From: Maledivibacter halophilus
GTDB taxonomy: Bacteria > Bacillota > Clostridia > Peptostreptococcales > Caminicellaceae
Assembly (NCBI RefSeq): GCF_900167445.1
Contig: NZ_FUZT01000001.1
Location: 827,363-891,362, forward strand
Direction: 5' to 3'
Length of the DNA stretch: 64,000 nt
Below are positions 35,242 through 44,440 of the stretch, piece by piece; position 1 is the stretch's first letter, and each line of letters begins with the position of its first letter. The translations under genes and the position numbers were made by a program. The notes beneath the pieces were generated by a model that saw only the letters and a program-made list of their open reading frames with translations, did not search any database and was not told where the DNA came from.

Positions 35242-35510
35242 AAAATAAACAGTCAAGAGCAAAAAGTGCAATTGACTGTTTGGAAGTCAGCTTAGTTCCT
35301 TTTTGCCCTGTGTGAAATAGCACACCATCAAAAGACTGGGCATTCTAATGATGACAGTACTATACTTGTTCAGTATAGCCCCAACACATATGTTATGGGT
35401 TAGATATGTGTTTCGGCAGTTGTACCTTTCCTACAGAACTTAATTTCCCAATAGTTTAATCTGAAGTATTCATTACAAACTGCGGCCTCTATATCACAAC
35501 AAATTATTAT
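35242..35510 (-). ncRNA. Lysine riboswitch upstream of dapA
   Basis: On the minus strand the leader has the conserved lysine-aptamer elements AGAGGCCGCAG, AATGAATACTTCAG, AGGAAAGGTACAACTGCCG and GGGCAAAAAGGAAC, followed by the terminator AACAGTCAA...TTGACTGTT with a T run (35280-35242). Bound lysine should favour the terminator and shut off dapA-dapB-dapH. It lies between asd and dapA, so asd itself is not downstream of the switch. Confidence 0.87.
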
Positions 35511-35525
35511 GATTTTTTTAAGATG

Positions 35526-36521
35526 TTAAAAATTTTTAATTAATTCTTCGGCAATTTGTACAGTGTTTGTTGCAGCACCTTTTCTAATATTATCTGCAAC
35601 AACCCAAATATTTAAACCATTTTCAATGCTGAAATCTTTTCTTATTCTACCGACATAAACTGAATCAGTATTCTTTGCATTTGTAGCTAGTGGATATATG
35701 TTATTTTCAGGATCATCTTGTAGAATGATTCCAGGACTGTTAGCAAATAATTCTTTTACATCTTCAATTTTAAAGTCTTTTTCTAATTCAATATTTATTG
35801 ATTCACTATGACAATCAAATAATGGAACTCTTACAGTAGTGGCAGTAATTTTTAAATCATAATCACCTAATATCTTTTTCGTTTCGTCTATCATTTTCAT
35901 TTCTTCTTTTGTATATCCATTTTCTAAGAATACATCGATATGAGGAAGACAGTTATTAGCTATCGGATGTGGGTAGGCTTTCATCATATTATTACCCTTT
36001 AAGCCTTCTTCTAAATCTGATACTCCTTTTACACCGGAACCTGAAACGGCTTGGTAGGTGGAATATACAATTCTTTTAATTTTATATTTGTCATGTAAAG
36101 GTTTTATAGCAACTACAGCTTGAATAGTTGAGCAGTTGGGATTAGCTATAATACCTTTATGGAGCTTAATATCCTCAGGATTAACTTCTGGTACAACTAA
36201 AGGTATATCCTTTTCCATTCTCCAAGCACTACTGTTGTCTACAACTACTACTCCTTTGGAAGCGGCAATAGGAGCAAATTTTTTACTAATAGCACCTCCA
36301 GCTGAAAAAAGAGCAATATCTATATCTCTATCGAAAGAGTCTTCTTTCAATTCTTCAACTGTATATTCAATACCTTTGCATTTGACTTTTTGACCTGCTG
36401 ATTTTGATGATGCAAAGGCATAAAGATTTTTAAATGGAAAATCTCTTTCTTCTAATACCTTTAAAAAAGTTCTACCAACCATTCCAGTAGCTCCTACAAT
36501 AGCTATGTTTACTTTTTTCAA
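35526..36521 (-). CDS. asd: Aspartate-semialdehyde dehydrogenase
   Basis: The 331-residue enzyme reduces aspartyl phosphate for lysine, threonine and methionine. It has the NADP loop GATGMVG, the nucleophile in NPNCSTIQ and the catalytic His in DCHSES. The start is TTG 36521 after AATAGGAGG. It precedes the lysine riboswitch and the dap genes on the same strand and may be expressed separately from a promoter about 240 bases upstream. Confidence 0.96.
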   Translation of the reverse strand: MKKVNIAIVGATGMVGRTFLKVLEERDFPFKNLYAFASSKSAGQKVKCKGIEYTVEELKEDSFDRDIDIALFSAGGAISKKFAPIAASKGVVVVDNSSAWRMEKDIPLVVPEVNPEDIKLHKGIIANPNCSTIQAVVAIKPLHDKYKIKRIVYSTYQAVSGSGVKGVSDLEEGLKGNNMMKAYPHPIANNCLPHIDVFLENGYTKEEMKMIDETKKILGDYDLKITATTVRVPLFDCHSESINIELEKDFKIEDVKELFANSPGIILQDDPENNIYPLATNAKNTDSVYVGRIRKDFSIENGLNIWVVADNIRKGAATNTVQIAEELIKNF

Positions 36522-36760
36522 AACAAAACCTCCTATTCTTCATTTGAATATAATAATTACTTATTTTTATATACGTTTATACAAATATTATATACGTACC
36601 GTTAATTTTAGATGTTGTTTAAATATATTATATGCCCAAAGAATAAGGTTTGTTACATGTAATGATTATAAAGAACACTAATGAAATACTGAAGTTTTTA
36701 TTAAAAAAACAGCAAAAAGAAAACAGGCTTTCTTCCTTATATTGTAGTTAAATTATATAT

Positions 36761-36789
36761 ATGGTATCACTTGTAACATGGTATGTCAA
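36761..36789 (-). promoter_or_regulatory. Candidate asd promoter with a long leader
   Basis: On the minus strand TTGACA (36789-36784), a 17-base spacer and TACCAT (36766-36761). The resulting leader before asd would be about 230 bases; I see no known riboswitch in it. The 36522-37208 gap holds only this, a family A element and AT-rich sequence. Confidence 0.45.
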
Positions 36790-36832
36790 CATAAAAGAAT
36801 TGAAGAATATATATTTGTTTTTTTAAAATAGA

Positions 36833-36933
36833 TGAGATAATTACATGATTAGAACTTGGGACAATTGTATAATATAGATGTTAGTACTCTAAAGGCTTTA
36901 AAACAAGAGGTAACTATACAATTTTCTTGTATA
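36833..36933. repeat. Family A interspersed repeat (copy A7)
   Basis: TGAGATAATTACATGATT followed by AGAACTTGGGACAATTG matches the A-end consensus (compare A1). The right end is GAGGTAACTATACAATTTTC. Confidence 0.65.
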
Positions 36934-37208
36934 AGTGAATTTAATTATAATAAAATCTTCAATAAATATAAAATAAAAAGTATATTAATACATTTATTTG
37001 TGAGATGAATTAGAACTTTTCAATTAAAAAATTGTTGCTTTTTTAAGTTGTTAAAAATATAAAAAAAGTATAAAATTAAATTATTAATCTAAAATTGACA
37101 TGGATTACATATGGGTTTTGATTGTAAAGGTTAATTTACTTATTTTTAATGTATATCTCGATTTTATACTTAGTCCATATATAAATTAAATATTTTTGAG
37201 GTGAAATT

Positions 37209-38378
37209 ATGATTAAAATCAATAAGGATTTAAAAAGCCTAAGAGATGAAATTATCAAAATAAGAAGAGATTTGCATAAGATTCCAGAATTGGGCTTTGA
37301 AGAGTTTAAGACAAATAAATATATTAATAATTTTCTTAAAGGATTAGATGTAGATATTTGTGGTAAAGCTGCTGGAACTGGGATAGTAGCTTATTTTAAA
37401 GGTAAAGAAGGTAATAAAACCATCGCCTTTAGGGCGGATATTGATGCTCTTCCAATACTAGAGAAAACTGATGTACCATATGCTTCTTTACATCAAGGCA
37501 AAATGCACGCTTGTGGTCATGATGGTCATACAGCTATATTATTAGGATTAGCTAAATATTTATCTATTAATAAGGCAAATATTAGAGATAATATACTATT
37601 AATTTTTCAGCCAGCCGAGGAGGGTCCTGGGGGGGCTGAAGTTATCATAAAGGAAGAGATTTTAAAGAGATATAATGTTGATAGTATTTATGGTCTTCAT
37701 TTATACCCTGATATTGAAGAAGGTAAAATAGGGTTAAAAGCAGGACCTATGATGGCTCAGACAGGGGAATTTGATATTTTTGTAAAGGGTAAGAGCGGTC
37801 ATGGCGCTATGCCTCATTTGGCTAAGGACTCAGTAGTTATAGCCTCACAATTAGTAGGATCCCTTCAGCAAATTGTTAGTAGAAGTTTAGACCCTATTGA
37901 ACCTGCTGTAATAACCATAGGAAGGATGGAATGTGGAGAAAGAAGAAATGTAATTGCAGGTGAAGGGGTTATGGAAGGAACAATGAGGGCTTTCAATGAA
38001 TCTGTATATAAAAAAATGAAAAGAAAAATGACTATTATGGCCAAAAGTTTAGCCATGTCACATGACTGTGAAATAGATATTGTCTTTAGGGATATGTATC
38101 CTTATGTAAACAATGATAGGAAGTTAACAGAAGGAGTTATAGAAGCTATAGGAAAAGATAATATTGAGGTTATTAAGCCACAAATGCTTGCTGAGGATTT
38201 TTCGTACTATCAAAGAGAAATTCCTGGATTATTTTTCTTTTTAGGAGTAAGAAATGAAGAAAAAGATTTCGTTTATTCACTTCATAATTCCAAGTTTGAT
38301 TTTAACGAGGAAGTATTGTTAACTGGAATTCAGGCCTATGTGAATATACTTATTCACAATAAAATAATAATAAACTAG
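37209..38378 (+). CDS. M20-family amidohydrolase (N-acetyl-diaminopimelate deacetylase candidate)
   Basis: The 389-residue zinc enzyme has the M20D landmarks RRDLHKIPELGFEEF, FRADIDALPI, MHACGHDGHTA, QPAEEGPGGA (catalytic Glu) and a dimerisation domain with GKSGHGAMPH. The family includes N-acetyl-L,L-diaminopimelate deacetylase as well as hippurate and indole-acetyl-amino-acid hydrolases. Its place opposite asd-dapA-dapB-dapH, where DapH makes N-acetyl intermediates, favours the DAP role, as for B. subtilis ykuQ-ykuR. Its stop codon lies at the edge of a family A repeat. Confidence 0.8.
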   Translation: MIKINKDLKSLRDEIIKIRRDLHKIPELGFEEFKTNKYINNFLKGLDVDICGKAAGTGIVAYFKGKEGNKTIAFRADIDALPILEKTDVPYASLHQGKMHACGHDGHTAILLGLAKYLSINKANIRDNILLIFQPAEEGPGGAEVIIKEEILKRYNVDSIYGLHLYPDIEEGKIGLKAGPMMAQTGEFDIFVKGKSGHGAMPHLAKDSVVIASQLVGSLQQIVSRSLDPIEPAVITIGRMECGERRNVIAGEGVMEGTMRAFNESVYKKMKRKMTIMAKSLAMSHDCEIDIVFRDMYPYVNNDRKLTEGVIEAIGKDNIEVIKPQMLAEDFSYYQREIPGLFFFLGVRNEEKDFVYSLHNSKFDFNEEVLLTGIQAYVNILIHNKIIIN

Positions 38379-38437
38379 GGAAATTGCATAATTTTAATTA
38401 AGTAGTTTTAAATAAGGCAATTATGTAATTCTCTTTA
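38376..38437. repeat. Family A interspersed repeat, short form (copy A8)
   Basis: TAGGGAAATTGCATAATTTT and AGGCAATTATGTAATTCTC form a 62-base inverted repeat. Its first three bases (TAG) are the stop codon of the M20 gene. Confidence 0.65.
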
Positions 38438-38463
38438 ATGAACTAATTAAAGAGGTGAGTAGG

Positions 38464-39441
38464 ATGAAAAAAGGTAATATTTCTATTTTAGAAACAAATA
38501 TAATGTATTTAGCCACAGCTCTTTTATTAGTCACTATAGGAGCATATGTTCAATCAATTAATATTAAGATGGGACTAATAGTAACGGAGTACATTTTAGT
38601 GTTGATGCCAGTTATTATTTTAATTAAATTGAAAAATATTAATATTAAAACTTTTTTAAGATTAAACAAGTTAAAACTAAAACATATTTTAATCATTGTA
38701 ATTATTACATTACTAATTTATCCCGTTGCAGTGTTTTTTAATATGAGTATGCTTACTGCTTTAAGTTATTTTGGATTAGAAATAAGACCCTTACCTATTC
38801 CTAAAGCAAGCAATTTATTGGAATATATTAATCTATTCTTTATAATTGCAATTTCAGCAGGAATATGTGAAGAGGTATTTTTTAGAGGGCTTCTATTGAG
38901 AGTATATGGAGAAAAATATAAAGTTGCTGGAATTGTAATAACTGCCATTTTATTTGGAGTATTTCATTTTAACTTACAAAATTTATTAGCCCCTATAGTT
39001 TTAGGCTTAGTTTTTGGATATTTAGTTTATATAACTGATTCTATTTATGCTGGTATTGTTGGTCATATTGTCAATAATGGTTTTGCTGTAACTTTAACTT
39101 ATCTACTTAATGTTTTGCAGAAAAAAATTAGCAAATATGGGGATATGGTTCCCCAGAATATAATGCCTAATACTTTACAATTGTTTATTGGTGTCATAAT
39201 TATGGGGGTTTTAGCTGTTATAACTGGTATGATTGCCTATTGGCTAATTAGGATAATAAAAGATGATATGATAAAGAGTTCCTATAGAAATAAAGGGATG
39301 GAAGATGAAACTGTAATAGAAAAAAACAATATTGATGGGAATCCAATAAAAAAAGGAAAATATAGATTTGTAGAATTTATTCCAATTGCTGTTGTTATTG
39401 CAATTTATGTTATAATTTCTATTTTACAATTTTCCATATAA
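38464..39441 (+). CDS. CPBP-family intramembrane metalloprotease
   Basis: The roughly 325-residue membrane protein has about eight hydrophobic helices and the three CPBP (CaaX protease/bacteriocin-processing) motifs: ICEEVFFRGLLLR, FGVFHFN and GHIVNNGF, which supply Glu-Glu-Arg, His and Asn/His of the active site. Bacterial members cleave membrane peptides or handle bacteriocins; the substrate here is unknown. ATG 38464 is chosen because GAGGTGAG precedes it; a GTG three codons earlier is inside that site. Confidence 0.88.
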   Translation: MKKGNISILETNIMYLATALLLVTIGAYVQSINIKMGLIVTEYILVLMPVIILIKLKNINIKTFLRLNKLKLKHILIIVIITLLIYPVAVFFNMSMLTALSYFGLEIRPLPIPKASNLLEYINLFFIIAISAGICEEVFFRGLLLRVYGEKYKVAGIVITAILFGVFHFNLQNLLAPIVLGLVFGYLVYITDSIYAGIVGHIVNNGFAVTLTYLLNVLQKKISKYGDMVPQNIMPNTLQLFIGVIIMGVLAVITGMIAYWLIRIIKDDMIKSSYRNKGMEDETVIEKNNIDGNPIKKGKYRFVEFIPIAVVIAIYVIISILQFSI

Positions 39442-39444
39442 ATT

Positions 39445-39478
39445 AACCCCTTTAAAACCTAGGGCTTTAAAGGGGTTT
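39445..39478 (+). terminator. Terminator after the CPBP gene
   Basis: AACCCCTTTAAA (39445-39456) pairs with TTTAAAGGGGTT (39466-39477); the T run is short. Confidence 0.65.
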
Positions 39479-39666
39479 CATATATATTATTAAATATATA
39501 TGAAAGGGGGAGTGGGGAAACAACATAACAACCATTAAAAAGGATAGCATTTACCCATGAAAATTTCAATATAAAAATACAATTATTACAAAATGTTTAA
39601 AAATTTTATTTTTATGTATAAAATTTAACCCCTTACTCAATAATACATGTGAGGGGAGTGATAAAT

Positions 39667-39897
39667 TTGTCAAAAAAGAATAGAGATAAAAACAAAAAAT
39701 TTAAAGTTGAAACTATAGAAGATAAGTGGAAGTATGAAATTGCTTCTGAATTAGGGCTTTTAGATAAGGTTCTAAGTAATGGTTGGGGAGCACTTACAGC
39801 TAAAGAAACTGGAAGAATAGGTGGGTTAATAACCGTGAAGAAAAGAAAGATAAAAAAAATGCAACAGCAAGACAAAGAAAATGTTCAAGAGGGATAG
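39667..39897 (+). CDS. SspF-like small acid-soluble spore protein
   Basis: TTG 39667, after GAGGGGAGTGATAAA, gives 76 residues. The centre KWKYEIASELGLLDKVLSNG and ETGRIGGLITVKKRKI is a diverged alpha/beta SASP domain of the SspF type, a minor DNA-binding spore protein. The N terminus is Lys-rich and the C terminus Gln/Glu-rich. Expression in the forespore is expected from the family. Confidence 0.8.
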   Translation: MSKKNRDKNKKFKVETIEDKWKYEIASELGLLDKVLSNGWGALTAKETGRIGGLITVKKRKIKKMQQQDKENVQEG

Positions 39898-39994
39898 TAT
39901 AAGCTATCTCTTTTTATTTATTTCTTTAGTTTTTTTTCTGTTTTGTGTATAATTTATAGGGAGAACTTAAAGATAAAAGTAGGAAGGGATAAAA

Positions 39995-40735
39995 ATGGAA
40001 GCTTATAGTGGATTTGCTGAGGTATATGATTTTTTAATGAGGGATGTAGATTATAATGGATGGGTTAACTATATAGAAAAAATTTTTAGAAAGAAAAATT
40101 TTAATCCCCACACAATTCTAGAGATAGCTTGCGGAACAGGAAATATAACAAATAAATTAGCCAAAAGAGGATATGATGTAGTTGGAATAGACAAGTCTAC
40201 TGAGATGTTAACCTTTGCTAAAAATAAGGCATATGATTTAGGAGCTGATGTTAAGTATTTAAATCAGGATATGAGGGAGTTGGATTATAATAAAAATGTT
40301 GATAGTATATTGTGCCTGTGTGATGGAATTAATTATATATTAGAAAAACAAGAATTAATGACAGTACTAAAAAAAGTATATTCTTTACTTAAAGAGGGTG
40401 GACTCTTTATTTTTGATATAAGCTCATATTATAAGCTTTCTCAAATTTTAGGGAGTAATATATATGCTGAAAATTTTGAAAATGTATCTTATATATGGGA
40501 GAATTATTTTGATGAGGAAGAGAGTATTTGTGAATTGAATTTGACAATTTTTAAAAGGAAAAATAAATTATTTGAAAGATATCAAGAATGTCATTATCAA
40601 AGAGCCTATAAAACTGAAGAAATACTTAATGCTTTAAAGAAATCAGGATTTAAAAATATATCTTATTACAAATCATTTACATTTGAAGATATAAATTATG
40701 AAGATAATAGATTAAATTTTGTGTGTGAAAAGTAA
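39995..40735 (+). CDS. Class I SAM-dependent methyltransferase
   Basis: The 246-residue protein has motif I ILEIACGTGNITNKLAKRG, motif II VVGIDKSTEML, and LNQDMREL, the SAM-binding order of a class I methyltransferase, with an AYSGFAEVYDFLM opening common to a firmicute group of unknown substrate. AGGAAGGGATAAAA precedes ATG 39995. It has no operon partner. Confidence 0.88.
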   Translation: MEAYSGFAEVYDFLMRDVDYNGWVNYIEKIFRKKNFNPHTILEIACGTGNITNKLAKRGYDVVGIDKSTEMLTFAKNKAYDLGADVKYLNQDMRELDYNKNVDSILCLCDGINYILEKQELMTVLKKVYSLLKEGGLFIFDISSYYKLSQILGSNIYAENFENVSYIWENYFDEEESICELNLTIFKRKNKLFERYQECHYQRAYKTEEILNALKKSGFKNISYYKSFTFEDINYEDNRLNFVCEK

Positions 40736-40809
40736 ATTATTTGTTCAAAATGTATAATATTTAAATGATTTGAACATTATAATAAAAAGACTTAAAATCA
40801 TTTATTTGT

Positions 40810-40838
40810 TTGACACTACAAGAGGGCTGTGTTAAAAT
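40810..40838 (+). promoter_or_regulatory. Promoter of the cold-shock gene
   Basis: TTGACA (40810-40815), a 17-base spacer and TAAAAT (40833-40838). A perfect AAGCTAGCTT palindrome lies just beyond, near the transcript start. Confidence 0.75.
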
Positions 40839-40888
40839 TAACGTAAGCTAGCTTAATTTTTAAAAGTTTTAGGAGGATTGATTGTTTA

Positions 40889-41086
40889 ATGAAAGGTAAA
40901 GTAAAATGGTTTAATAGTGAAAAAGGTTATGGATTCATCACAGGAGAAGACGGAAATGATGTATTCGTACACTATTCTGCAATCGAGCAAGACGGATTTA
41001 AAACATTAGAAGAAGACCAAGAAGTTGAATTTGAAGTTGTTGAAGGGGAAAAAGGACCTCAAGCAACTCAAGTTACTAAGCTTTAA
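40889..41086 (+). CDS. Cold-shock protein, CspA family
   Basis: The 65-residue OB-fold RNA chaperone has both RNA-binding motifs, KGYGFIT and VFVHYSAI, at the usual places. It starts ATG 40889 after TAGGAGG, with a consensus promoter and its own terminator. Codon use is richer in strong codons than in neighbours, as expected for a highly expressed gene. Confidence 0.97.
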   Translation: MKGKVKWFNSEKGYGFITGEDGNDVFVHYSAIEQDGFKTLEEDQEVEFEVVEGEKGPQATQVTKL

Positions 41087-41117
41087 TTTATATATAAAAT
41101 GAATTAATAAGCTTATC

Positions 41118-41142
41118 AGCCCTGAATTACTTCAGGGCTTTA
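41118..41142 (+). terminator. Terminator after the cold-shock gene
   Basis: AGCCCTGAA-TTAC-TTCAGGGCT (41118-41139). Confidence 0.8.
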
Positions 41143-41161
41143 TTGATGGGGCTTTAAATAA

Positions 41162-41265
41162 AATTGTTTTACTATATAGATTTTCCATAGTAAAACTTAA
41201 TTTATGCATATCAAAATATTACTAGAAATATTGGATGTTTTGATATGCATAAATTAACTGTTTTG
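41162..41265. repeat. Family B inverted repeat (copy B3) with perfect inner arms
   Basis: TTAATTTATGCATATCAAAA (41197-41216) is exactly mirrored by TTTTGATATGCATAAATTAA (41238-41257). Outside these, GTTTTACTATA and CATAGTAAAAC form another small inverted pair. It lies between the cold-shock and hslO genes. Confidence 0.7.
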
Positions 41266-41349
41266 CAGGAATATCTATAATAAAAAGGCCTAAATATTAG
41301 TGATCTTATAGTTATAGACAGGGAAGTAAAAGTGGTTGGAGGGATTAAG

Positions 41350-42240
41350 TTGAAGAATTATATAGTAAGAGCTTTAGCTGCAAATAAGAATATAAGGGCA
41401 TTTGCTGCAATAACAACTGATATGGTTGAAAAAGCTAGAAAAACACATCAAACTACACCAGTTGCAACTGCTGCTTTAGGTAGAACGATGACTGCTGCAT
41501 CTATTATGGGATATATGCTTAAAGGAAATAATGATACTTTAACTTTGCAAATTAGAGGGGTCAATAAAATAAAATCTATTGTAGCGGTTGCAAATTCAAA
41601 GGGGTATGTTAAGAGTTATATTTCTAATCCATATATAGATGTTTCTTTAAATGATAAAGGAAAGTTGGATGTTGGTGGAGCCATAGGGAAAAATGGAAAA
41701 CTAATAGTAGTGAAGGATATGGGGCTTAAAGAGCCTTACGTAGGTCAATCGAATTTAATAACTGGTGAGATAGCAGAAGATATAGCAGCATACTATATGT
41801 ACTCTGAGCAACAGCCTTCTGTGGTGTCATTGGGAGTTTTATTGAATTCGGATAGTTCAGTAAAAGCATCAGGGGGAATTATTATTCAGCCATTACCTGA
41901 TGTAGATGAAGAAGTTTTAGATAAGCTTGAAAAATCCATTAAAGATATAAAGCCTATTTCATCAATGGTGGCCAAAGGAATGACTGGAGAAAACATACTG
42001 GAGGAAGTGCTAAAGAATTTTGAAGTAGAAATAATTGAAAAGGGAGAAATAGATTTTCAGTGTGACTGTTCAAGGGGAAAAATTGAAAAAGCATTGATTA
42101 GCATAGGTGAAAAGGATCTAAGAAGTATTATTGAGGAAGATGGCAAAGCTGAAATTCAATGTCATTTTTGTAATGAAAAGTATTTATTTGATAAAAATCA
42201 GCTTATAGAACTATTGAATAGGGCTATAGATCATAAATGA
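41350..42240 (+). CDS. hslO: Redox-regulated chaperone Hsp33
   Basis: The 296-residue chaperone is activated by oxidative unfolding. The N-terminal core (KNYIVRALAANKNIRAFAA...) is typical and the C-terminal zinc switch has CDC (FQCDCSRG) and CHFC (IQCHFCNEKY), the four redox-sensing cysteines. TTG 41350 follows TTGGAGGGATTAAG; an upstream GTG overlaps the ribosome site. Confidence 0.95.
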   Translation: MKNYIVRALAANKNIRAFAAITTDMVEKARKTHQTTPVATAALGRTMTAASIMGYMLKGNNDTLTLQIRGVNKIKSIVAVANSKGYVKSYISNPYIDVSLNDKGKLDVGGAIGKNGKLIVVKDMGLKEPYVGQSNLITGEIAEDIAAYYMYSEQQPSVVSLGVLLNSDSSVKASGGIIIQPLPDVDEEVLDKLEKSIKDIKPISSMVAKGMTGENILEEVLKNFEVEIIEKGEIDFQCDCSRGKIEKALISIGEKDLRSIIEEDGKAEIQCHFCNEKYLFDKNQLIELLNRAIDHK

Positions 42241-42274
42241 TAGAGATATAAAAAGCTATAAGATGAAATTTTTA

Positions 42275-42303
42275 TTGACAATAAGTGAATTTTATTGTAT
42301 CAT
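42275..42303 (+). promoter_or_regulatory. Promoter of the tRNA operon
   Basis: TTGACA (42275-42280), a 17-base spacer and TATCAT (42298-42303), 24 bases before the first tRNA. Confidence 0.75.
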
Positions 42304-42326
42304 AATATTTGGCATATTAAGTAAAT

Positions 42327-42402
42327 GGGCGCATAGCTCAGCTGGGAGAGCACCTGCCTTACAAGCAGGGGGTCACAGGTTCAAGTCCTGTTGCGCCCAC
42401 CA
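42327..42402 (+). tRNA. tRNA-Val (anticodon TAC)
   Basis: A full cloverleaf with acceptor GGGCGCA/TGCGCCC, anticodon loop CTTACAA between CCTGC and GCAGG, GGTTCAAGTCC T loop and encoded ACCA end. It reads GUA, the same codon as the valS T-box specifier. Confidence 0.96.
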
Positions 42403-42504
42403 TTAAATAGAGGTAAGAGGCGAGAATCGAGAAGTTAGAAAAAGACCGAAGAGAATGCTTTTAGGGTCTCTAGCATTCCCCATCTGATGTCTTGCATCTA
42501 GTTT

Positions 42505-42580
42505 GCCCAGATAGCTCAGTCGGTAGAGCAGGGGACTGAAAATCCCCGTGTCGGTGGTTCGATTCCGCCTCTGGGCACCA
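42505..42580 (+). tRNA. tRNA-Phe (anticodon GAA)
   Basis: Acceptor GCCCAGA/TCTGGGC, anticodon loop CTGAAAA between GGGGA and TCCCC, CCA encoded. The 102-base spacer after tRNA-Val contains purine-rich AGAGGTAAGAGGCGAGAA sequence but no feature I recognise. Confidence 0.96.
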
Positions 42581-42585
42581 AACAG

Positions 42586-42660
42586 GCGGTAGTGGCTCAG
42601 TGGTAGAGCATCGCCTTCCCAAGGCGAGGGTCGTGGGTTCAAATCCCATCTACCGCTCCA
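42586..42660 (+). tRNA. tRNA-Gly (anticodon CCC)
   Basis: Acceptor GCGGTAG/CTACCGC, anticodon stem TCGCC/GGCGA around loop TTCCCAA, so anticodon CCC (codon GGG); CCA encoded. It begins six bases after tRNA-Phe. Confidence 0.94.
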
Positions 42661-42679
42661 ATGAAATAGATGTTAGTAT

Positions 42680-42754
<75 letters not shown>

Positions 42755-42762
42755 AAAAAGTA

Positions 42763-42788
42763 AAAACATCCAATTAGGATGTTTTTTT
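42763..42788 (+). terminator. Terminator of the tRNA operon
   Basis: AAAACATCC-AATTA-GGATGTTTT with a following T run. The stretch from here to 43292 (about 500 bases) is AT-rich and contains only degenerate family B-like pieces near 42825 and 43110-43190, no ORF I can support. Confidence 0.85.
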
Positions 42789-43292
42789 GTTTTTCTTTAT
42801 ATATAAATAAGTTTTAGGATGAAACAAATTAAAGATTCCAGAAGTATCTTTAAGGAAAAAGTGAAAATTATTTATAGTGACAATGTTTTTCAGAAATGAA
42901 TTGAGAATAAAATACGAGCTAAAAGTATAAATATTATTGAGACTGCTTATTAAAGGGACTTTTAGGACGATACAAATCTATATCCTTGTACTTCAATGAA
43001 TTTTGAAAATTTATACAGTTGAGGATTGTAATGTATTAAAAAGTACATATATTGACAATACTGCATATAATGAAAAGGATAATAATTTAAATACATGTAT
43101 TTATAGATATTCAAGTGAAAATTTCAAGGTTTACATATGAAAAATCTCTAAAGATCATGGATATTTTAATATGTATAAATCAGGTTTTATTATGTCAATT
43201 CTATATAAATAGCATTTAAAACAAAATATAACATAGTTATATGTGTATATGCTTTTTTCAAACCCATATACTACTACTGAAAGGAGGGATTT

Positions 43293-44219
43293 ATGGTGAT
43301 TGATTTACTTTCAGTTACTTTTTATGAAAAAGATAGTGAAAATGCTAATAATTTAATTGATATGATACTTAAAAACTATAATGATGAAGATATTATTATA
43401 AAAAATGAAATATCAAGAGTTGGTAATTCGAACACAATTTATTTTTATATAAATGAAGACATTATAGGAAAAATGGATATCTCATATAATGATTTTGTTA
43501 ATATGTTTAAACACTATGCTTCTGTAGGAATATCAAGCTATATAATAGATATTCTAGAACCCAAAATAATAGAAAAAATTATTCATACTAATTACTATTT
43601 TTTGAAGCCTGATGAAAAAAAATTCATTATGGATCAATTTAATACTAGTTTAGACAATGAGATTTATGATAAGAATATTGATGTACCATATAAGGTTAAC
43701 AGAAAAGCTAAAATACTTTATAAGCTAGTAGAATTTTTATCAAAAAACAGCAATTTAAACATAGAAGGATTTGTTAATTTCAGATTAGGAAAGTATTTAG
43801 AGGATTTATATGAAATAATCGACAGGGTAATAGAAGAATATATGATGAAGAGAGAATATAATGAGTTTATCAAACTTTTAAAGTACTTTGTTAACATACA
43901 AGAGCCTAAGATGGATTTAATTAATATTATTGTAGATGCAAATGGAGGATATCATTTTCTTGATGGAGAAAACAGAATAATAGACGATGAATATATAAGA
44001 GGACTAATAGATGATCTAATAGATAATAATTTAAACAATGATGACCTTCTTATAAGTTCACTTATAACTATAGCTCCCAGAAAAATAGTATTTCATTTTG
44101 TTAAAAATGTTAAAAATACTGAAATTATTGAAACAATAAAAAATATATTTGATGGTAAGGTATATATATGTGATGATTGCAAAATTTGTAAAATACCAAA
44201 GAATATAAGAGGAGAGTAG
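43293..44219 (+). CDS. ytxC: YtxC-family sporulation protein
   Basis: The 308-residue protein matches the YtxC family: KADEKKFIMDQF-like spacing, AKILYKLVEFLSKNSNLNIEGFVNFRL, then an acidic helical stretch and a C-terminal cluster ICDDCKICK. YtxC is a putative sporulation protein found near thrS in firmicutes, and thrS is indeed the second gene downstream. ATG 43293 follows GAAAGGAGGG. Biochemical function is unknown. Confidence 0.85.
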   Translation: MVIDLLSVTFYEKDSENANNLIDMILKNYNDEDIIIKNEISRVGNSNTIYFYINEDIIGKMDISYNDFVNMFKHYASVGISSYIIDILEPKIIEKIIHTNYYFLKPDEKKFIMDQFNTSLDNEIYDKNIDVPYKVNRKAKILYKLVEFLSKNSNLNIEGFVNFRLGKYLEDLYEIIDRVIEEYMMKREYNEFIKLLKYFVNIQEPKMDLINIIVDANGGYHFLDGENRIIDDEYIRGLIDDLIDNNLNNDDLLISSLITIAPRKIVFHFVKNVKNTEIIETIKNIFDGKVYICDDCKICKIPKNIRGE

Positions 44220-44223
44220 ATAG

Positions 44224-44247
44224 AGTAGATTTCTGTCTACTTTTTTT
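44224..44247 (+). terminator. Terminator after ytxC
   Basis: AGTAGA-TTTCTG-TCTACT followed by a T run (44224-44248). Confidence 0.7.
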
Positions 44248-44345
44248 ACTTATATAGTAATCTTAGAATCAGAAAAGAGTTGTATAGAGGATTTTGTACT
44301 ATTGAAAGAGGAGATTTTATATGGTATACTTTATCTTGTTTGTAA

Positions 44346-44421
44346 TAAGACAAGGTAATTGTATAATTAGAATTTGGGACAATTGCATATAAAAAGATAG
44401 TTGTGCAGTTTTCTTATAAGA
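44346..44421. repeat. Family A interspersed repeat (copy A9)
   Basis: GGTAATTGTATAATTAGAA and TTTGGGACAATTGCATAT match A7 and A1; the right end is GTTGTGCAGTTTTCTTATAAG. It ends 19 bases before the DUF445 gene, adjoining its ribosome site. Confidence 0.6.
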
Positions 44422-44440
44422 TATAGTAAGAGGTGAAGAA

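Noticed and set aside
36522-36760. Second riboswitch in the long asd leader
   Set aside because: No conserved lysine, SAM or T-box elements are visible on the minus strand; only AT-rich sequence and short repeats.
42403-42642. Open frame on the minus strand across the tRNA operon
   Set aside because: It runs through three tRNA genes and is a spurious translation of tRNA sequence.
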